From CAJMNU01 sp905214855 (GTDB lineage Bacteria > Bacillota > Clostridia > Lachnospirales > Lachnospiraceae): a stretch of 64,000 bases of DNA. The position numbers and the translations under genes are program-made. This document shows, in pieces, positions 42,207-51,255 of the stretch. Numbering within the stretch: position 1 is the first letter of the stretch; each line of letters begins with the position of its first letter. The stretch is from assembly GCA_937890595.1 (NCBI GenBank), contig CALADM010000010.1, forward strand, positions 1 to 64,000, written 5' to 3'. The notes below the pieces were generated by a model that was not told the DNA's origin, did no database searches, and saw only the letters and a program-made list of their open reading frames with translations.

Positions 42207-43619
42207 TTTTTCCTTTTTTAGCAGCCTGCTATTTTCTTCCACTCTCTTTTTATTTAAAGGATATATCAAGATCAGACTGAGACCTACGGCAAGATAAAAA
42301 ATCCCTGGTGCTAATGTTGAAACACTGTAAATACTTTCCCTCACCGCTTCTGTCTGTACCTGTACCAAAGAATTATACCCGATCAGTTCCAATGCAAATC
42401 CCCCCAGACCTCCTGCAAGTGCCTGCCCGATCTTTCTTGCAAACGAATACACCGCATAGATCGTCCCATCTTCCCTTTTTCCTGTTTTTACCTCTTGGTC
42501 ATCAATAATATCGGTGATCATTGCCCAGATGATCATATTAAAATAACAAAATCCAAAATAGCTGATCAGATTGATCAAAATATATGTCATCGGATTTTTT
42601 ACACGGATCACAAATAAAAAAATTCCAATAAGACCACCTAAAATAGTTGCTGTTGCCCCAGATTCTTTTTTTCCAAAACGCTGGATCAATTTTACAATAA
42701 ATGGTGCAAGTAAAAAAGTTGGCAGCATTCCTACAAAAGACATCAAAGAAAGTGCCTTTGCACTCCGAAAATAGTCTGCAAAAAGATACTGGTTCATAGA
42801 CTGTGTCAAAAGCTGTCCAAGAAGCAAAAAGATGGCTGCTGTTATGATTCCCCAAAGTGCCCTGTTCTTTAAGAGGTCCTTGACAGTCTGTATAAAATTT
42901 TCTTGTTTTTTAACCTCCTTCTTCTGTATACGTTCTGTCGTCATAACATAACAAAGCAGATAACATACGATTGTACATACAGAAAAGATTCCAGCAATCC
43001 ATGTCATCCTTGCCCCATCCAAAATCTGATTTCCCGCCTCGTCTTTTGTATAAAGTATCATAGGCGTTCCCACACCAATTACAATACTCGCAAGAGCTGC
43101 CCCAAGGCTTCGGAATGTGGAAAGAGCTGCACGATCATTCGGATCATCACTGATCACGGATGCCATAGAACCATACGGAATATTGATAGAAGTATAAAAC
43201 ACACTGCCCCAAAGAATATATGTGACAAACATATATATAATTTTTACTGTCATAGGGGCAGATGCCATTCCTGACTGATACATCAAAAAACTTGCCAGTG
43301 CGACCGGACCACTCATCCACAAGATCCATGGACGGAATCTTCCATTCTTACTTGGACGCATCACATCCACAATCCTTCCCATTGTCACATCTGTAAACGC
43401 ATCCACACATCTCGCTGTCAAAAACAAAGTTCCTACAATTCCTGCACTGATACCCAAAACTTTTGTGTAAAATACCATCAAAAATGAACTGGCAAAAATA
43501 AAGGTAAAATCATTTCCAAAATCGCCAAACATATAGCCTAGTTTATCCCTCAGTCCAAACCGACGTATCTCATGTTTCTTTTCCTTTTTTTCATAGATCA
43601 TTTTTTTATCTTTTCCCAT
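42204..43619 (-). CDS. GPH-family sugar/cation symporter (MFS), second copy
   Basis: The 471-residue protein has 12 predicted spans, with Asp-Ala-Phe-Thr-Asp-Val-Thr-Met-Gly-Arg-Ile-Val-Asp in the family loop and Gly-Arg-Phe-Arg-Pro-Trp after it. It differs clearly from the copy at 36.5-38 kb, so it likely serves another sugar. It sits downstream of the TIM-barrel and araD genes but is separated from them by a terminator. It is a candidate importer of arabinose- or xylose-containing oligosaccharides for the GH43 enzyme. Confidence 0.9.
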   Translation of the reverse strand: MGKDKKMIYEKKEKKHEIRRFGLRDKLGYMFGDFGNDFTFIFASSFLMVFYTKVLGISAGIVGTLFLTARCVDAFTDVTMGRIVDVMRPSKNGRFRPWILWMSGPVALASFLMYQSGMASAPMTVKIIYMFVTYILWGSVFYTSINIPYGSMASVISDDPNDRAALSTFRSLGAALASIVIGVGTPMILYTKDEAGNQILDGARMTWIAGIFSVCTIVCYLLCYVMTTERIQKKEVKKQENFIQTVKDLLKNRALWGIITAAIFLLLGQLLTQSMNQYLFADYFRSAKALSLMSFVGMLPTFLLAPFIVKLIQRFGKKESGATATILGGLIGIFLFVIRVKNPMTYILINLISYFGFCYFNMIIWAMITDIIDDQEVKTGKREDGTIYAVYSFARKIGQALAGGLGGFALELIGYNSLVQVQTEAVRESIYSVSTLAPGIFYLAVGLSLILIYPLNKKRVEENSRLLKKEK

Positions 43620-43700
43620 GCCTTTTTCTTACCTCCATTTCTAAATCTCTTTTTTTATCTTCCTTAGTATAGACAAAGTCATGGTCTTTTACACACAAAA

Positions 43701-43726
43701 AGAGCAGCACCGTATGGCACTGCTCT
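43701..43726 (-). terminator. Terminator of the TIM-barrel/araD unit
   Basis: Stem AGAGCAG / CTGCTCT with inner pairs; on the minus strand it is followed by TTTTTGTGTG. Confidence 0.75.
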
Positions 43727-43786
43727 AAAAAACATACTATTTTAAATTCATCTTTAACCTGTCACCATCTAAAACGATCTGTCACA

Positions 43787-44647
43787 TCATTCAATCTCAG
43801 AAACGATCTTCTTAATATATGGAAGATTATTCTTCAGCTTGTCCTCTGTCGGCTCATCAGAAAAGTCCTCAAATGTGATATATTTATCATATCCGACTTT
43901 TTTAAGTGCCTTAAACACTTTCGTAAAATCTGTATATCCATCTGTAAATGGAGCCCAGCCTGGTGCAAACTTCTCTACACCATCTACTGTCTTCTTACTC
44001 CACATAGCATTCTTTACATGCACATGATCCAGATATTCACCTAAGATCTCCATAGCCATTTGGTATTCTTCAAATCCCTCATAGAAAATATTTCCGGTAT
44101 CGTAGATCACACCAATATAACGGCTGTCAAAATTGGATGCAATGCGGTAAGCTGCACTTGCAGAACTTGCAATCGTTCCATGATGCATCTCCATGTTTGC
44201 CTTTACGCCATATTCTTTTGCCAGCTTTTCTACAACACCAAAACTATCTACTGCTTTCTTGAAAAGTTCCGGATATCCTACAGCCGGATCATACTGAAGG
44301 CAGTTCACACGGATCTTCGGGCAATTCATAATAGCTGCTGCTTTCATTGCACACTCAATCTCTTTCGGATCACTTGCTGCATTCAGATAAGTAGCAAGAG
44401 CATTGATCTCCAGACCATTTGCATCGCAAAGCGCCTTTATTTCTGCTGCCTGCTGATCGATCGTAGCAATATCATATGTACAAAGATTATTGCGCCAATA
44501 AGATGGTTTCTCTGCCAAAATCTCCGGATCTTTAGAAATGGAAGTCACTCTCCATTCTACTCCATCAAATCCAGCCTCTTTAATCTTTTTTACTGCTTCC
44601 TCTGGTGTGTATTCCGGAAGACCTACTGTAAATACTGAATACTTCAT
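43787..44647 (-). CDS. Sugar phosphate isomerase/epimerase family, second TIM-barrel protein
   Basis: The 286-residue xylose-isomerase-like TIM barrel shows metal ligands in Asn-Met-Glu-Met-His-His, Ile-Tyr-Asp-Thr-Gly-Asn, Asp-His-Val-His-Val-Lys and Ile-Thr-Phe-Glu-Asp-Phe. It is only distantly similar to the copy at 33.7-34.6 kb. The substrate is unknown; araD follows on the 5' side in the same direction, which suggests a pentose. ATG 44647 has AAAGGGGAAG upstream; the frame continues to 44785 without a site. Confidence 0.87.
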   Translation of the reverse strand: MKYSVFTVGLPEYTPEEAVKKIKEAGFDGVEWRVTSISKDPEILAEKPSYWRNNLCTYDIATIDQQAAEIKALCDANGLEINALATYLNAASDPKEIECAMKAAAIMNCPKIRVNCLQYDPAVGYPELFKKAVDSFGVVEKLAKEYGVKANMEMHHGTIASSASAAYRIASNFDSRYIGVIYDTGNIFYEGFEEYQMAMEILGEYLDHVHVKNAMWSKKTVDGVEKFAPGWAPFTDGYTDFTKVFKALKKVGYDKYITFEDFSDEPTEDKLKNNLPYIKKIVSEIE

Positions 44648-44800
44648 TTTGCTTCCCCTTTCGTCTCTCTGTTTCCCAGCGTCTTCTCCCAGACAGGATA
44701 ATCTTTCTATATTTTTTCCTGCTGAAACTATTTCCCCGAACGGCTGGGATTCTTTTTTTTTAGATATTGCAATTATAGCACACACTTTGTTATTTTTAAA

Positions 44801-45502
44801 CTATTTTTCCTTTTTCTCCTGACCATAATATGCATTTGGACCATGTTTCCTCATAAAGTGTTTATCCTGCATTTCAGATGGTGCTGGCTTTACTTTTTTA
44901 TTCAACATCTCTGTGATAAAATTCATCTTTGCAATCTCTTCCAGCACGACTGCATGATAGACTGCCTGTGCAGCATCCTTTCCCCATGTAAATGGTCCAT
45001 GATTTTTACAAAGTACTCCAGGAACATAGATTGGATTTTTGCCCTCAAACGCCTCTATGATCACTTTTCCTGTATTTTTTTCGTATGCTTCTTCAATCTC
45101 TTCTTTTGTCAGATTTCTAGCACATGGGATCTCACCATAAAAGTAATCTGCATGTGTTGTTCCATAACATGGAAGAGCCCGTCCAGCCTGCGCCCAAGCT
45201 GTCGCCATTGTAGAATGTGTATGTACAATTCCTCCAATTTCCGGAAATGCCTTATATAATTCAAGGTGAGTCGGTGTATCTGAAGAAGGTCTTAAATCTC
45301 CTTCCACCACTTCTCCTGCCAGATTGACGACTACCATATCTTCTGGTCTTAAATCGTCATACTCTACACCACTTGGTTTAATCACTACAAGTTCTCGTTC
45401 CCTGTCAATTCCGCTGGCATTCCCCCATGTGTATGTGATCAGGTGACGTTTATCCAATTCCATGTTTGCCTCATATACCTTTTTCTTTAAATGTTTCAAC
45501 AT
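44801..45502 (-). CDS. araD: L-ribulose-5-phosphate 4-epimerase
   Basis: AraD converts L-ribulose-5-phosphate to D-xylulose-5-phosphate, joining arabinose to the pentose phosphate pathway. The 233-residue class II aldolase-fold protein shows Thr-Trp-Gly-Asn-Ala-Ser, Lys-Pro-Ser-Gly-Val, Ser-Ser-Asp-Thr-Pro-Thr-His, the Zn ligands in His-Thr-His-Ser-Thr, and Asn-His-Gly-Pro-Phe. AraA/AraB of the standard type are absent nearby; the isomerase and kinase at 20-24 kb could supply those steps. It is co-directional with the ABC gene upstream (30-base gap). Confidence 0.95.
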   Translation of the reverse strand: MLKHLKKKVYEANMELDKRHLITYTWGNASGIDRERELVVIKPSGVEYDDLRPEDMVVVNLAGEVVEGDLRPSSDTPTHLELYKAFPEIGGIVHTHSTMATAWAQAGRALPCYGTTHADYFYGEIPCARNLTKEEIEEAYEKNTGKVIIEAFEGKNPIYVPGVLCKNHGPFTWGKDAAQAVYHAVVLEEIAKMNFITEMLNKKVKPAPSEMQDKHFMRKHGPNAYYGQEKKEK

Positions 45503-45532
45503 CTCACCAAACTCTCCTTTTTAACTATATTT

Positions 45533-47326
45533 TTAGTGTTGCATTTCCCAATACTGATAAAATGCCCCTTTCTTTGCCATCAGTTCATCATAAGTACCTG
45601 CTTCTTTCAGACCGCCATCCCCTACAACAACAATCCTGTCTGCCCGTTTAACAGTAGAGAGGCGGTGTGCCACGATAAACGTGGTTTTTCCCTCTGATAA
45701 TCTGTCAAATGCCTCTTGGATCTTGCGTTCTGAGACACTATCCAATGCAGAAGTTGCCTCATCCAGAATAATAACATCTGGATTTCTCATCAACGCCCTT
45801 GCAATGCTCACTCTTTGCCGCTGCCCGCCTGATAATTTGTCCCCATGTTCTCCAATCTTTGTATCCAAACCTTCTGGAAGTTTCTGGATCACATCCCACA
45901 GATTGGAAGCCTTTAGCACTTCCTCCATCTTAGATTCTGACACATTTGGCATTCCATATGTGATATTATCTCGAATAGAACCAGAAAACAAAATGGTATT
46001 CTGCGGAACTACTGCCAAATGTCTTCTGTATGAACGAAGATCCATATTTTTCATATCTTCTCCATCCAGATAAATTGTTCCATCATCTGGTTTCATAAAT
46101 CCGATCACAAGATTTAGGAGTGTCGTTTTGCCAGCACCTGACTCACCAACAAAAGCAATCGTCTCTCCTGCCTTTACATCAAGACTAAATCCATTTAATA
46201 CTGGCTCATCGCTGTCTGGATAATGATAGACAATGTGATCAAACCGGAAGTTTCCTTCCACCTTTTTAATCTTTTCTTTCCCATTATAACTCTCCACATC
46301 TTCTGCGTCCATAACCTCAGCAATAGAATGCAGAGATTCAAAACCTTTTGCCAAAATCGGGATCAGATTGATGATACTTGTCACTTGGTTGATGATCGTG
46401 GTGAAATAGGTCTGATACATCACGATCTCTCCCACTGAAATCTTTCCCTGAAAAGCCAGATAACTGGTAAATCCAAGACATATCAGCTGAAAGATCTGGA
46501 AGATCATCCAACTTGTCGCTCCAAATAAAGCCTGTACAATATCTAAGCGATATCCTTTTTCTGCTACCATGGAGAGTTGCTGTTCCATACGGTGTATTTC
46601 CTTCTCTTCCAGAGCATGTGCCCTAGTTACAGGAACTAACTCCATCATTTCCATCATCTTAGCAGAAGTTTCCTCCATGCCACGCCTAAATTCCGCATTC
46701 GTTCCTCGGATCTTACTGCGGAATGCAACAATTGTCAAAGAAGCAACTGGGACGGAAAGCAAGAAGAAACAAAATACCACCCAGCTTTTTGAGAGAGTCA
46801 CACTCAGTGCCACCACCATACTGATCGAAATATTCAACATATTAATAAAAAGCTGAGTAGACAAGTTTTCTACTGCTTCTACATCACGCATGATCTTGGA
46901 TTGCAATCGCCCACTCTGCATCTGCTTATGATAAGAAATAGAGAGCTGCTGCAATTTTCTCACCATGCTCCCCCTTAGTCCTGCCTCCACATACCGGATC
47001 GCCTGACTTTTAAACTTTACATGAAGATAATTGGTAAACACATTCTGTACAATTAATACAGCCATAAATGCAAGATACATCCATATTCTCTGTACACCAT
47101 TGCCTCTATGGTCTGATACGATATTGATCACCTCAGAAGTCACGATCGGAAGTACCCATGCCGGTGAATGTTTTATAATAAAAAACAGGGTAGAAAGAAA
47201 TAGTCTCCCATAATTTCCCCGATACATATTGAACAAGATCCTGAATGTTCCGTTTTTTCCCTGTGTAAAACTGGACTCAAAGTGTTCCTCATCTTCTTTT
47301 GCAATCCGAAATATTTGATTTTTCAT
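45533..47326 (-). CDS. ABC transporter, fused membrane and ATPase domains (exporter type)
   Basis: The 597-residue half-transporter has six spans (about 35-310) and an ATPase domain with Walker A Gly-Glu-Ser-Gly-Ala-Gly-Lys-Thr-Thr, signature Leu-Ser-Gly-Gly-Gln, and Walker B with catalytic Glu (Ile-Leu-Asp-Glu-Ala-Thr-Ser). With a full ATP site it may work as a homodimer. It lies between the GH43 gene and araD on the same strand. Type IV exporters rarely import sugars, so it may export a signal or toxic product; the substrate is unknown. Confidence 0.92.
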   Translation of the reverse strand: MKNQIFRIAKEDEEHFESSFTQGKNGTFRILFNMYRGNYGRLFLSTLFFIIKHSPAWVLPIVTSEVINIVSDHRGNGVQRIWMYLAFMAVLIVQNVFTNYLHVKFKSQAIRYVEAGLRGSMVRKLQQLSISYHKQMQSGRLQSKIMRDVEAVENLSTQLFINMLNISISMVVALSVTLSKSWVVFCFFLLSVPVASLTIVAFRSKIRGTNAEFRRGMEETSAKMMEMMELVPVTRAHALEEKEIHRMEQQLSMVAEKGYRLDIVQALFGATSWMIFQIFQLICLGFTSYLAFQGKISVGEIVMYQTYFTTIINQVTSIINLIPILAKGFESLHSIAEVMDAEDVESYNGKEKIKKVEGNFRFDHIVYHYPDSDEPVLNGFSLDVKAGETIAFVGESGAGKTTLLNLVIGFMKPDDGTIYLDGEDMKNMDLRSYRRHLAVVPQNTILFSGSIRDNITYGMPNVSESKMEEVLKASNLWDVIQKLPEGLDTKIGEHGDKLSGGQRQRVSIARALMRNPDVIILDEATSALDSVSERKIQEAFDRLSEGKTTFIVAHRLSTVKRADRIVVVGDGGLKEAGTYDELMAKKGAFYQYWEMQH

Positions 47327-47376
47327 CTTTCCCGTTTCACAACCTCCCTATTCTATAACTTTTTTATGCACAAAAA

Positions 47377-47403
47377 GCGGACAGCTTTTTTCATGCCATC
47401 CGC
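47377..47403 (-). terminator. Terminator of the GH43-ankyrin-GH43 gene
   Basis: Stem GCGGACAGC / GCCATCCGC (two mismatched pairs). On the minus strand it is followed by TTTTTGTGC. Confidence 0.7.
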
Positions 47404-47420
47404 CTCTCTTTCTTATACAA

Positions 47421-50400
47421 TCAATGCATCATTTCCTCTGAAAATGCTATATTCCTGAATTCTCCGCACATTTTACGTTTTTTTCCGTTACCTACTGCAT
47501 AACATCCAGCCATCGCTCCAGTAAAGCGTTTTCCAATATGCCATCCCTCATCACAGATATAGTTGACATTTTCTAATGTTCCTACATGGACTTTCTCTCC
47601 CTGTGCATTCAGATAAGAAAAACTTCTTCTAAGTCCTTCTGTCTCAATACACAATGTATAACTTTCTTCTCCAGCAGGCACTTCAAATGAAGTTCTTAAT
47701 ACATCACCAATCCGTTCTTTTACAGATAACACACGACCATTTTCTTTCTGCTCAATACCAAAGGTCAGGTATGTATTTTCATCATAATAACAGGTCAGTC
47801 CTGCTTCTTCTCCAGCCTCTGACATCACAGCTTTCACCTCTGCCTGAATGGAAAAATTAAAATCTGTCTGTCTTGTGACATATACCTGACTTCCCTCTAC
47901 TTTCCAAAGAGGTTCTCCTCCATAAAGGCGCAGGACTTTCGTTCCATTTTCCTCTCCAAACTCTGTTCCGTCTGGCATTGGTACTTTTACCCACATCCAG
48001 TACTTACCATCCAGTTCCCGATCATTAGAATATTCACAGGTTGGAAGATTTGGTTTTTTCTGCAAAACACTTGGTCCTTTTCCCTCATTGACCAATGGCC
48101 AGCCATCTGGTGTCCAGGTTACAGGGTCTAACGCTGTCTCACGTCCAAGTACTGTGTACTTATCCTCTAAAAGTCGTCCACACAGATAGACCATATACCA
48201 ACTTCCATCTGGCAGCTGTAACATTTTTCCATGTCCTGCCCTCTGGATCGCTGCTTCTGGATCTTTTTGTGTCATAACTGGATTATATGGGCAGCTTTCA
48301 TATGGACCATACATATTTTTGGAACGTCCTACACTCACACGATGCTGGATTCCAGTTCCTCCTTCAGCAAGGATCAGATAATAATATCCGTCCTTTTTCA
48401 GAAGATGTGGGCCTTCTGGATTTCTCTTCATATCTCCATACCAGAGCATTCTTGGTTCTGAGATCATTTCTGTAGCATCCTGATTCAGCTCCATAATACG
48501 TGCTCCTCTATTTAAAAGCATGTATTTACGTCCATCTTCATCATGGAAAATAGATGGATCGATACCATCTTCATTGATCACAGCCGGTTTTGAATATGGT
48601 CCTTCCGGTTTCTCGGAGCTTACAACAACCTGCTTGCGGCACACATAATCTGTATCATTCATACGATATGTCACAGCAATATAAAACTTCTTGCCATCAT
48701 AAGAAATATCAGGAGCCCAGTATCCTCTTCCGCTCTCCAATCCCTCCAGCATAGACCACTCTGGATTGGTGATCGCATGTCCAATGATCTCCCAATGTAC
48801 CAAGTCTTTCGAATGAGAAATCGGAACGCACGGGAAATATGTGAAAGAAGAATTGACCATATAGTAATCATCTCCCACACGCACTACGGATGGATCCGGA
48901 AATGCGCCTGTACGGATTGGATTATGGTACATTTCTGTATATGGAACACCGATCTTTTCCTCAAAGTATGCATATACAGCTTCTTTCGCTGCCTTGATCT
49001 CCTCTTTGCGACGAGTCTGCTTTTCTTTTCCATTCAAGCTGTCCATCCACACCAGACTCTCCATTGTACTTCCTCCTGGTGCATACACTCCCTTGCAGAA
49101 TTCTGGAAGCTCTTCTTTTTGCATCATCGTCTCATACGCCAGCTGATATGGAGTAATACGGTCTCTGTCTCCCTCTGTCATACTCATTCCCACATTTTCT
49201 ACCAGATATTTGACCGTATCCACATTTGCTCCCATAGCCGCATAATGCAGAATACCTCTTCCTTTGGCATCACGCAGATTCAGACTATACTTGGAATACT
49301 CTGTCATCTGTTTTACCAGCTCAAAGTTTCCTTCCAACGCAGCCAGAAAAATTCCCGGAACGGCATCATCTCCTCTAAAATCCTGCGGATTGGCATTTAC
49401 ATGTACATAATCAACGTCTATATAACCGTTATTTTTATATTCATGCTGCTCCATCACTTTAGAATCTACAGAGAACAGACCGATTTTTGCCCCTGTCCAT
49501 GTTGCCTTTCCCGGATGATATACAGGTGCCCAGTCATATCCTTCCACTTTCATTGTACTGCTGCCATCACCAAAGAACTTCTGGACAAAAACAACCTCAT
49601 CTTCTTTTCCGGAAAATGGCACAGATGAAATCACTTTTTCCTGCTGTCCTGCATCATTTCCCTCAGACATCACATATTCCAGATAAAGACCATTCTCTTC
49701 TCTTCTCAGTGCCAGATAAACATACTGACCTCCCAACATGATTGTTCCTGCTTTTGCCCCAACAGGAAGATGGCTGACATCCACTTTTGCTTCCATTGTA
49801 AATGCAGGGCAAACTAATTTTTGTGTCAAAAGGTTTCCGCATTTCCAGAGTACCGGATTCTCCTCGCCAGAAGAATTCGCTGCAAACAGACGCAGAGCAT
49901 GATTTCCATCCTCTTTTTCAACAACATCGGCATATCCAAGATCATTTGCCATCCACTGCCACTGCAATCCCATCCCATTCTCAAAATCATCACTGGAGGA
50001 TGGCTCATGCATCACATCTTTTGGACATCCTGATGGTTTCTTATATACATAAGACGGCTCACCACAAAAATCTTCCGTATGGATGCCCATAACTGGCCAT
50101 CCCTCTTTCCACTCTACTTTTTGTAAATGACAGATTCTTCCATATACGCCACGGTCCTGAAAATGGAAAAACCACTCTTCTTTTCCATCTGGTGTATCAA
50201 TGAGCGCACCCTGATGAGGTCCATTGACTCTTGCAGCTCCCTGATGCAGAACGATCTGGAATTCATATGGACCATAAATATCGTTTGCACGCAGTGCTAC
50301 TTCCCAACCCGGACGAACCCCACCTGCTGGAGACAATATGTAAATCTTACCATCTCTTACATACACCTTAGGTCCTTCAATCGTGATCTGCTGTGGGTCT

Positions 50401-50963
50401 GTCTTCTCCCCATCAAATATGATCGTATCCTCACTGATCGCTTTTGTACAATCTGGAGTCATCTCAAAAACTCCAAGGCGGCTCTTAAATCCGATCCTGC
50501 TCTTTGCATAGGCATGTACTACAAACGCTCTGCCATCTTCCAGCCACACAGGACATGGATCTATATAACCCTTTCCTTCCCAGATACATGTCAAAGGACT
50601 CCACTCACCAAAAGGATCTTCTGCACTGGTCACAAAAATTCCTTCATCCGGCATTCCTACAAAAATCCAAAATTTTCCATCATGGTAACGCAGGCTTGGT
50701 GCCCAGATACCACAGCCATGACGTGGCTTTTCATATCCTGATGCCGGAATTCCTGTTTTTATCGCATAGTTTACCAGATCCCAATTCACCAGATCTTTTG
50801 ATACCAAGATCGGTAGTCCCGGTACACAGCTAAAGCTGGAGGCTGTCATATAATATGTGTCCCCCACACGGATCACATCCGGATCCGAATAGTCTGTAAA
50901 TAAAACTGGATTCCTAAAAAAACCTTCTCCTAAATCAGATTCCCATAATCTCTTCGTATTCAT
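47421..50963 (-). CDS. Tandem GH43 glycosidase with internal ankyrin repeats
   Basis: The protein has 1180 residues and no signal peptide. Module 1 (17-305) is a complete GH43 five-bladed propeller: base Asp27 (Tyr-Ser-Asp-Pro-Asp), Asp135, acid Glu196. A beta-sandwich (about 320-525) follows. Residues 535-615 are ankyrin repeats (Asp-Ala-Lys-Gly-Arg-Gly-Ile-Leu-His-Tyr-Ala-Ala). Module 2 (about 680-985) is a second complete GH43: Asp690, Asp802, Glu850. A second beta-sandwich ends the protein. Activities are probably beta-xylosidase and alpha-L-arabinofuranosidase on imported arabinoxylan pieces. The start was set by AAAGGA upstream of ATG 50963. A cre lies over its promoter. Confidence 0.93.
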   Translation of the reverse strand: MNTKRLWESDLGEGFFRNPVLFTDYSDPDVIRVGDTYYMTASSFSCVPGLPILVSKDLVNWDLVNYAIKTGIPASGYEKPRHGCGIWAPSLRYHDGKFWIFVGMPDEGIFVTSAEDPFGEWSPLTCIWEGKGYIDPCPVWLEDGRAFVVHAYAKSRIGFKSRLGVFEMTPDCTKAISEDTIIFDGEKTDPQQITIEGPKVYVRDGKIYILSPAGGVRPGWEVALRANDIYGPYEFQIVLHQGAARVNGPHQGALIDTPDGKEEWFFHFQDRGVYGRICHLQKVEWKEGWPVMGIHTEDFCGEPSYVYKKPSGCPKDVMHEPSSSDDFENGMGLQWQWMANDLGYADVVEKEDGNHALRLFAANSSGEENPVLWKCGNLLTQKLVCPAFTMEAKVDVSHLPVGAKAGTIMLGGQYVYLALRREENGLYLEYVMSEGNDAGQQEKVISSVPFSGKEDEVVFVQKFFGDGSSTMKVEGYDWAPVYHPGKATWTGAKIGLFSVDSKVMEQHEYKNNGYIDVDYVHVNANPQDFRGDDAVPGIFLAALEGNFELVKQMTEYSKYSLNLRDAKGRGILHYAAMGANVDTVKYLVENVGMSMTEGDRDRITPYQLAYETMMQKEELPEFCKGVYAPGGSTMESLVWMDSLNGKEKQTRRKEEIKAAKEAVYAYFEEKIGVPYTEMYHNPIRTGAFPDPSVVRVGDDYYMVNSSFTYFPCVPISHSKDLVHWEIIGHAITNPEWSMLEGLESGRGYWAPDISYDGKKFYIAVTYRMNDTDYVCRKQVVVSSEKPEGPYSKPAVINEDGIDPSIFHDEDGRKYMLLNRGARIMELNQDATEMISEPRMLWYGDMKRNPEGPHLLKKDGYYYLILAEGGTGIQHRVSVGRSKNMYGPYESCPYNPVMTQKDPEAAIQRAGHGKMLQLPDGSWYMVYLCGRLLEDKYTVLGRETALDPVTWTPDGWPLVNEGKGPSVLQKKPNLPTCEYSNDRELDGKYWMWVKVPMPDGTEFGEENGTKVLRLYGGEPLWKVEGSQVYVTRQTDFNFSIQAEVKAVMSEAGEEAGLTCYYDENTYLTFGIEQKENGRVLSVKERIGDVLRTSFEVPAGEESYTLCIETEGLRRSFSYLNAQGEKVHVGTLENVNYICDEGWHIGKRFTGAMAGCYAVGNGKKRKMCGEFRNIAFSEEMMH

Positions 50964-51125
50964 CCTCTCATGTCCTTTCCGGCACAGTTTCGCTCTGTGG
51001 CATGTCCTGTCCCTAACATAATCCATATTACTTCCTCTACAGCAACACTCTATCCTTCCATCTGCTTTATGGTCAGATCAAAAACATGTTTTTTTACTGC
51101 CATAAAAAAGCCACTTCTCTCAGCT

Positions 51126-51154
51126 TGGAAGCGCTTACATTTAATTTCATTATA
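51126..51154 (-). promoter_or_regulatory. GH43 promoter -10 with overlapping catabolite-response element
   Basis: On the minus strand TATAAT (51154-51149; the -35 is weak). Directly downstream is TGGAAGCGCTTACA (51126-51139), a cre with one departure from TGWAANCGNTNWCA, placed at about +3 to +16. CcpA should repress the gene when better sugars are present. The rest of the 292-base spacer is unremarkable. Confidence 0.65.
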
Positions 51155-51255
51155 CAGGATTCTTGTCTTTGCTGCTAGGCATTATTTGTCCCGCTTATGG
51201 CATTTTTTTGTCCTATCTCTCCTTTTTACAATAAAAAAGAGCTCTTTTTCTCTTT

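Noticed and set aside
48777..49628. Plus-strand 283-codon open frame opposite the GH43 gene
   Set aside because: It lies wholly antisense to a strongly conserved gene, has a Cys/His/Ile-rich composition typical of a reverse-frame shadow, no ribosome binding site and no recognised motif.
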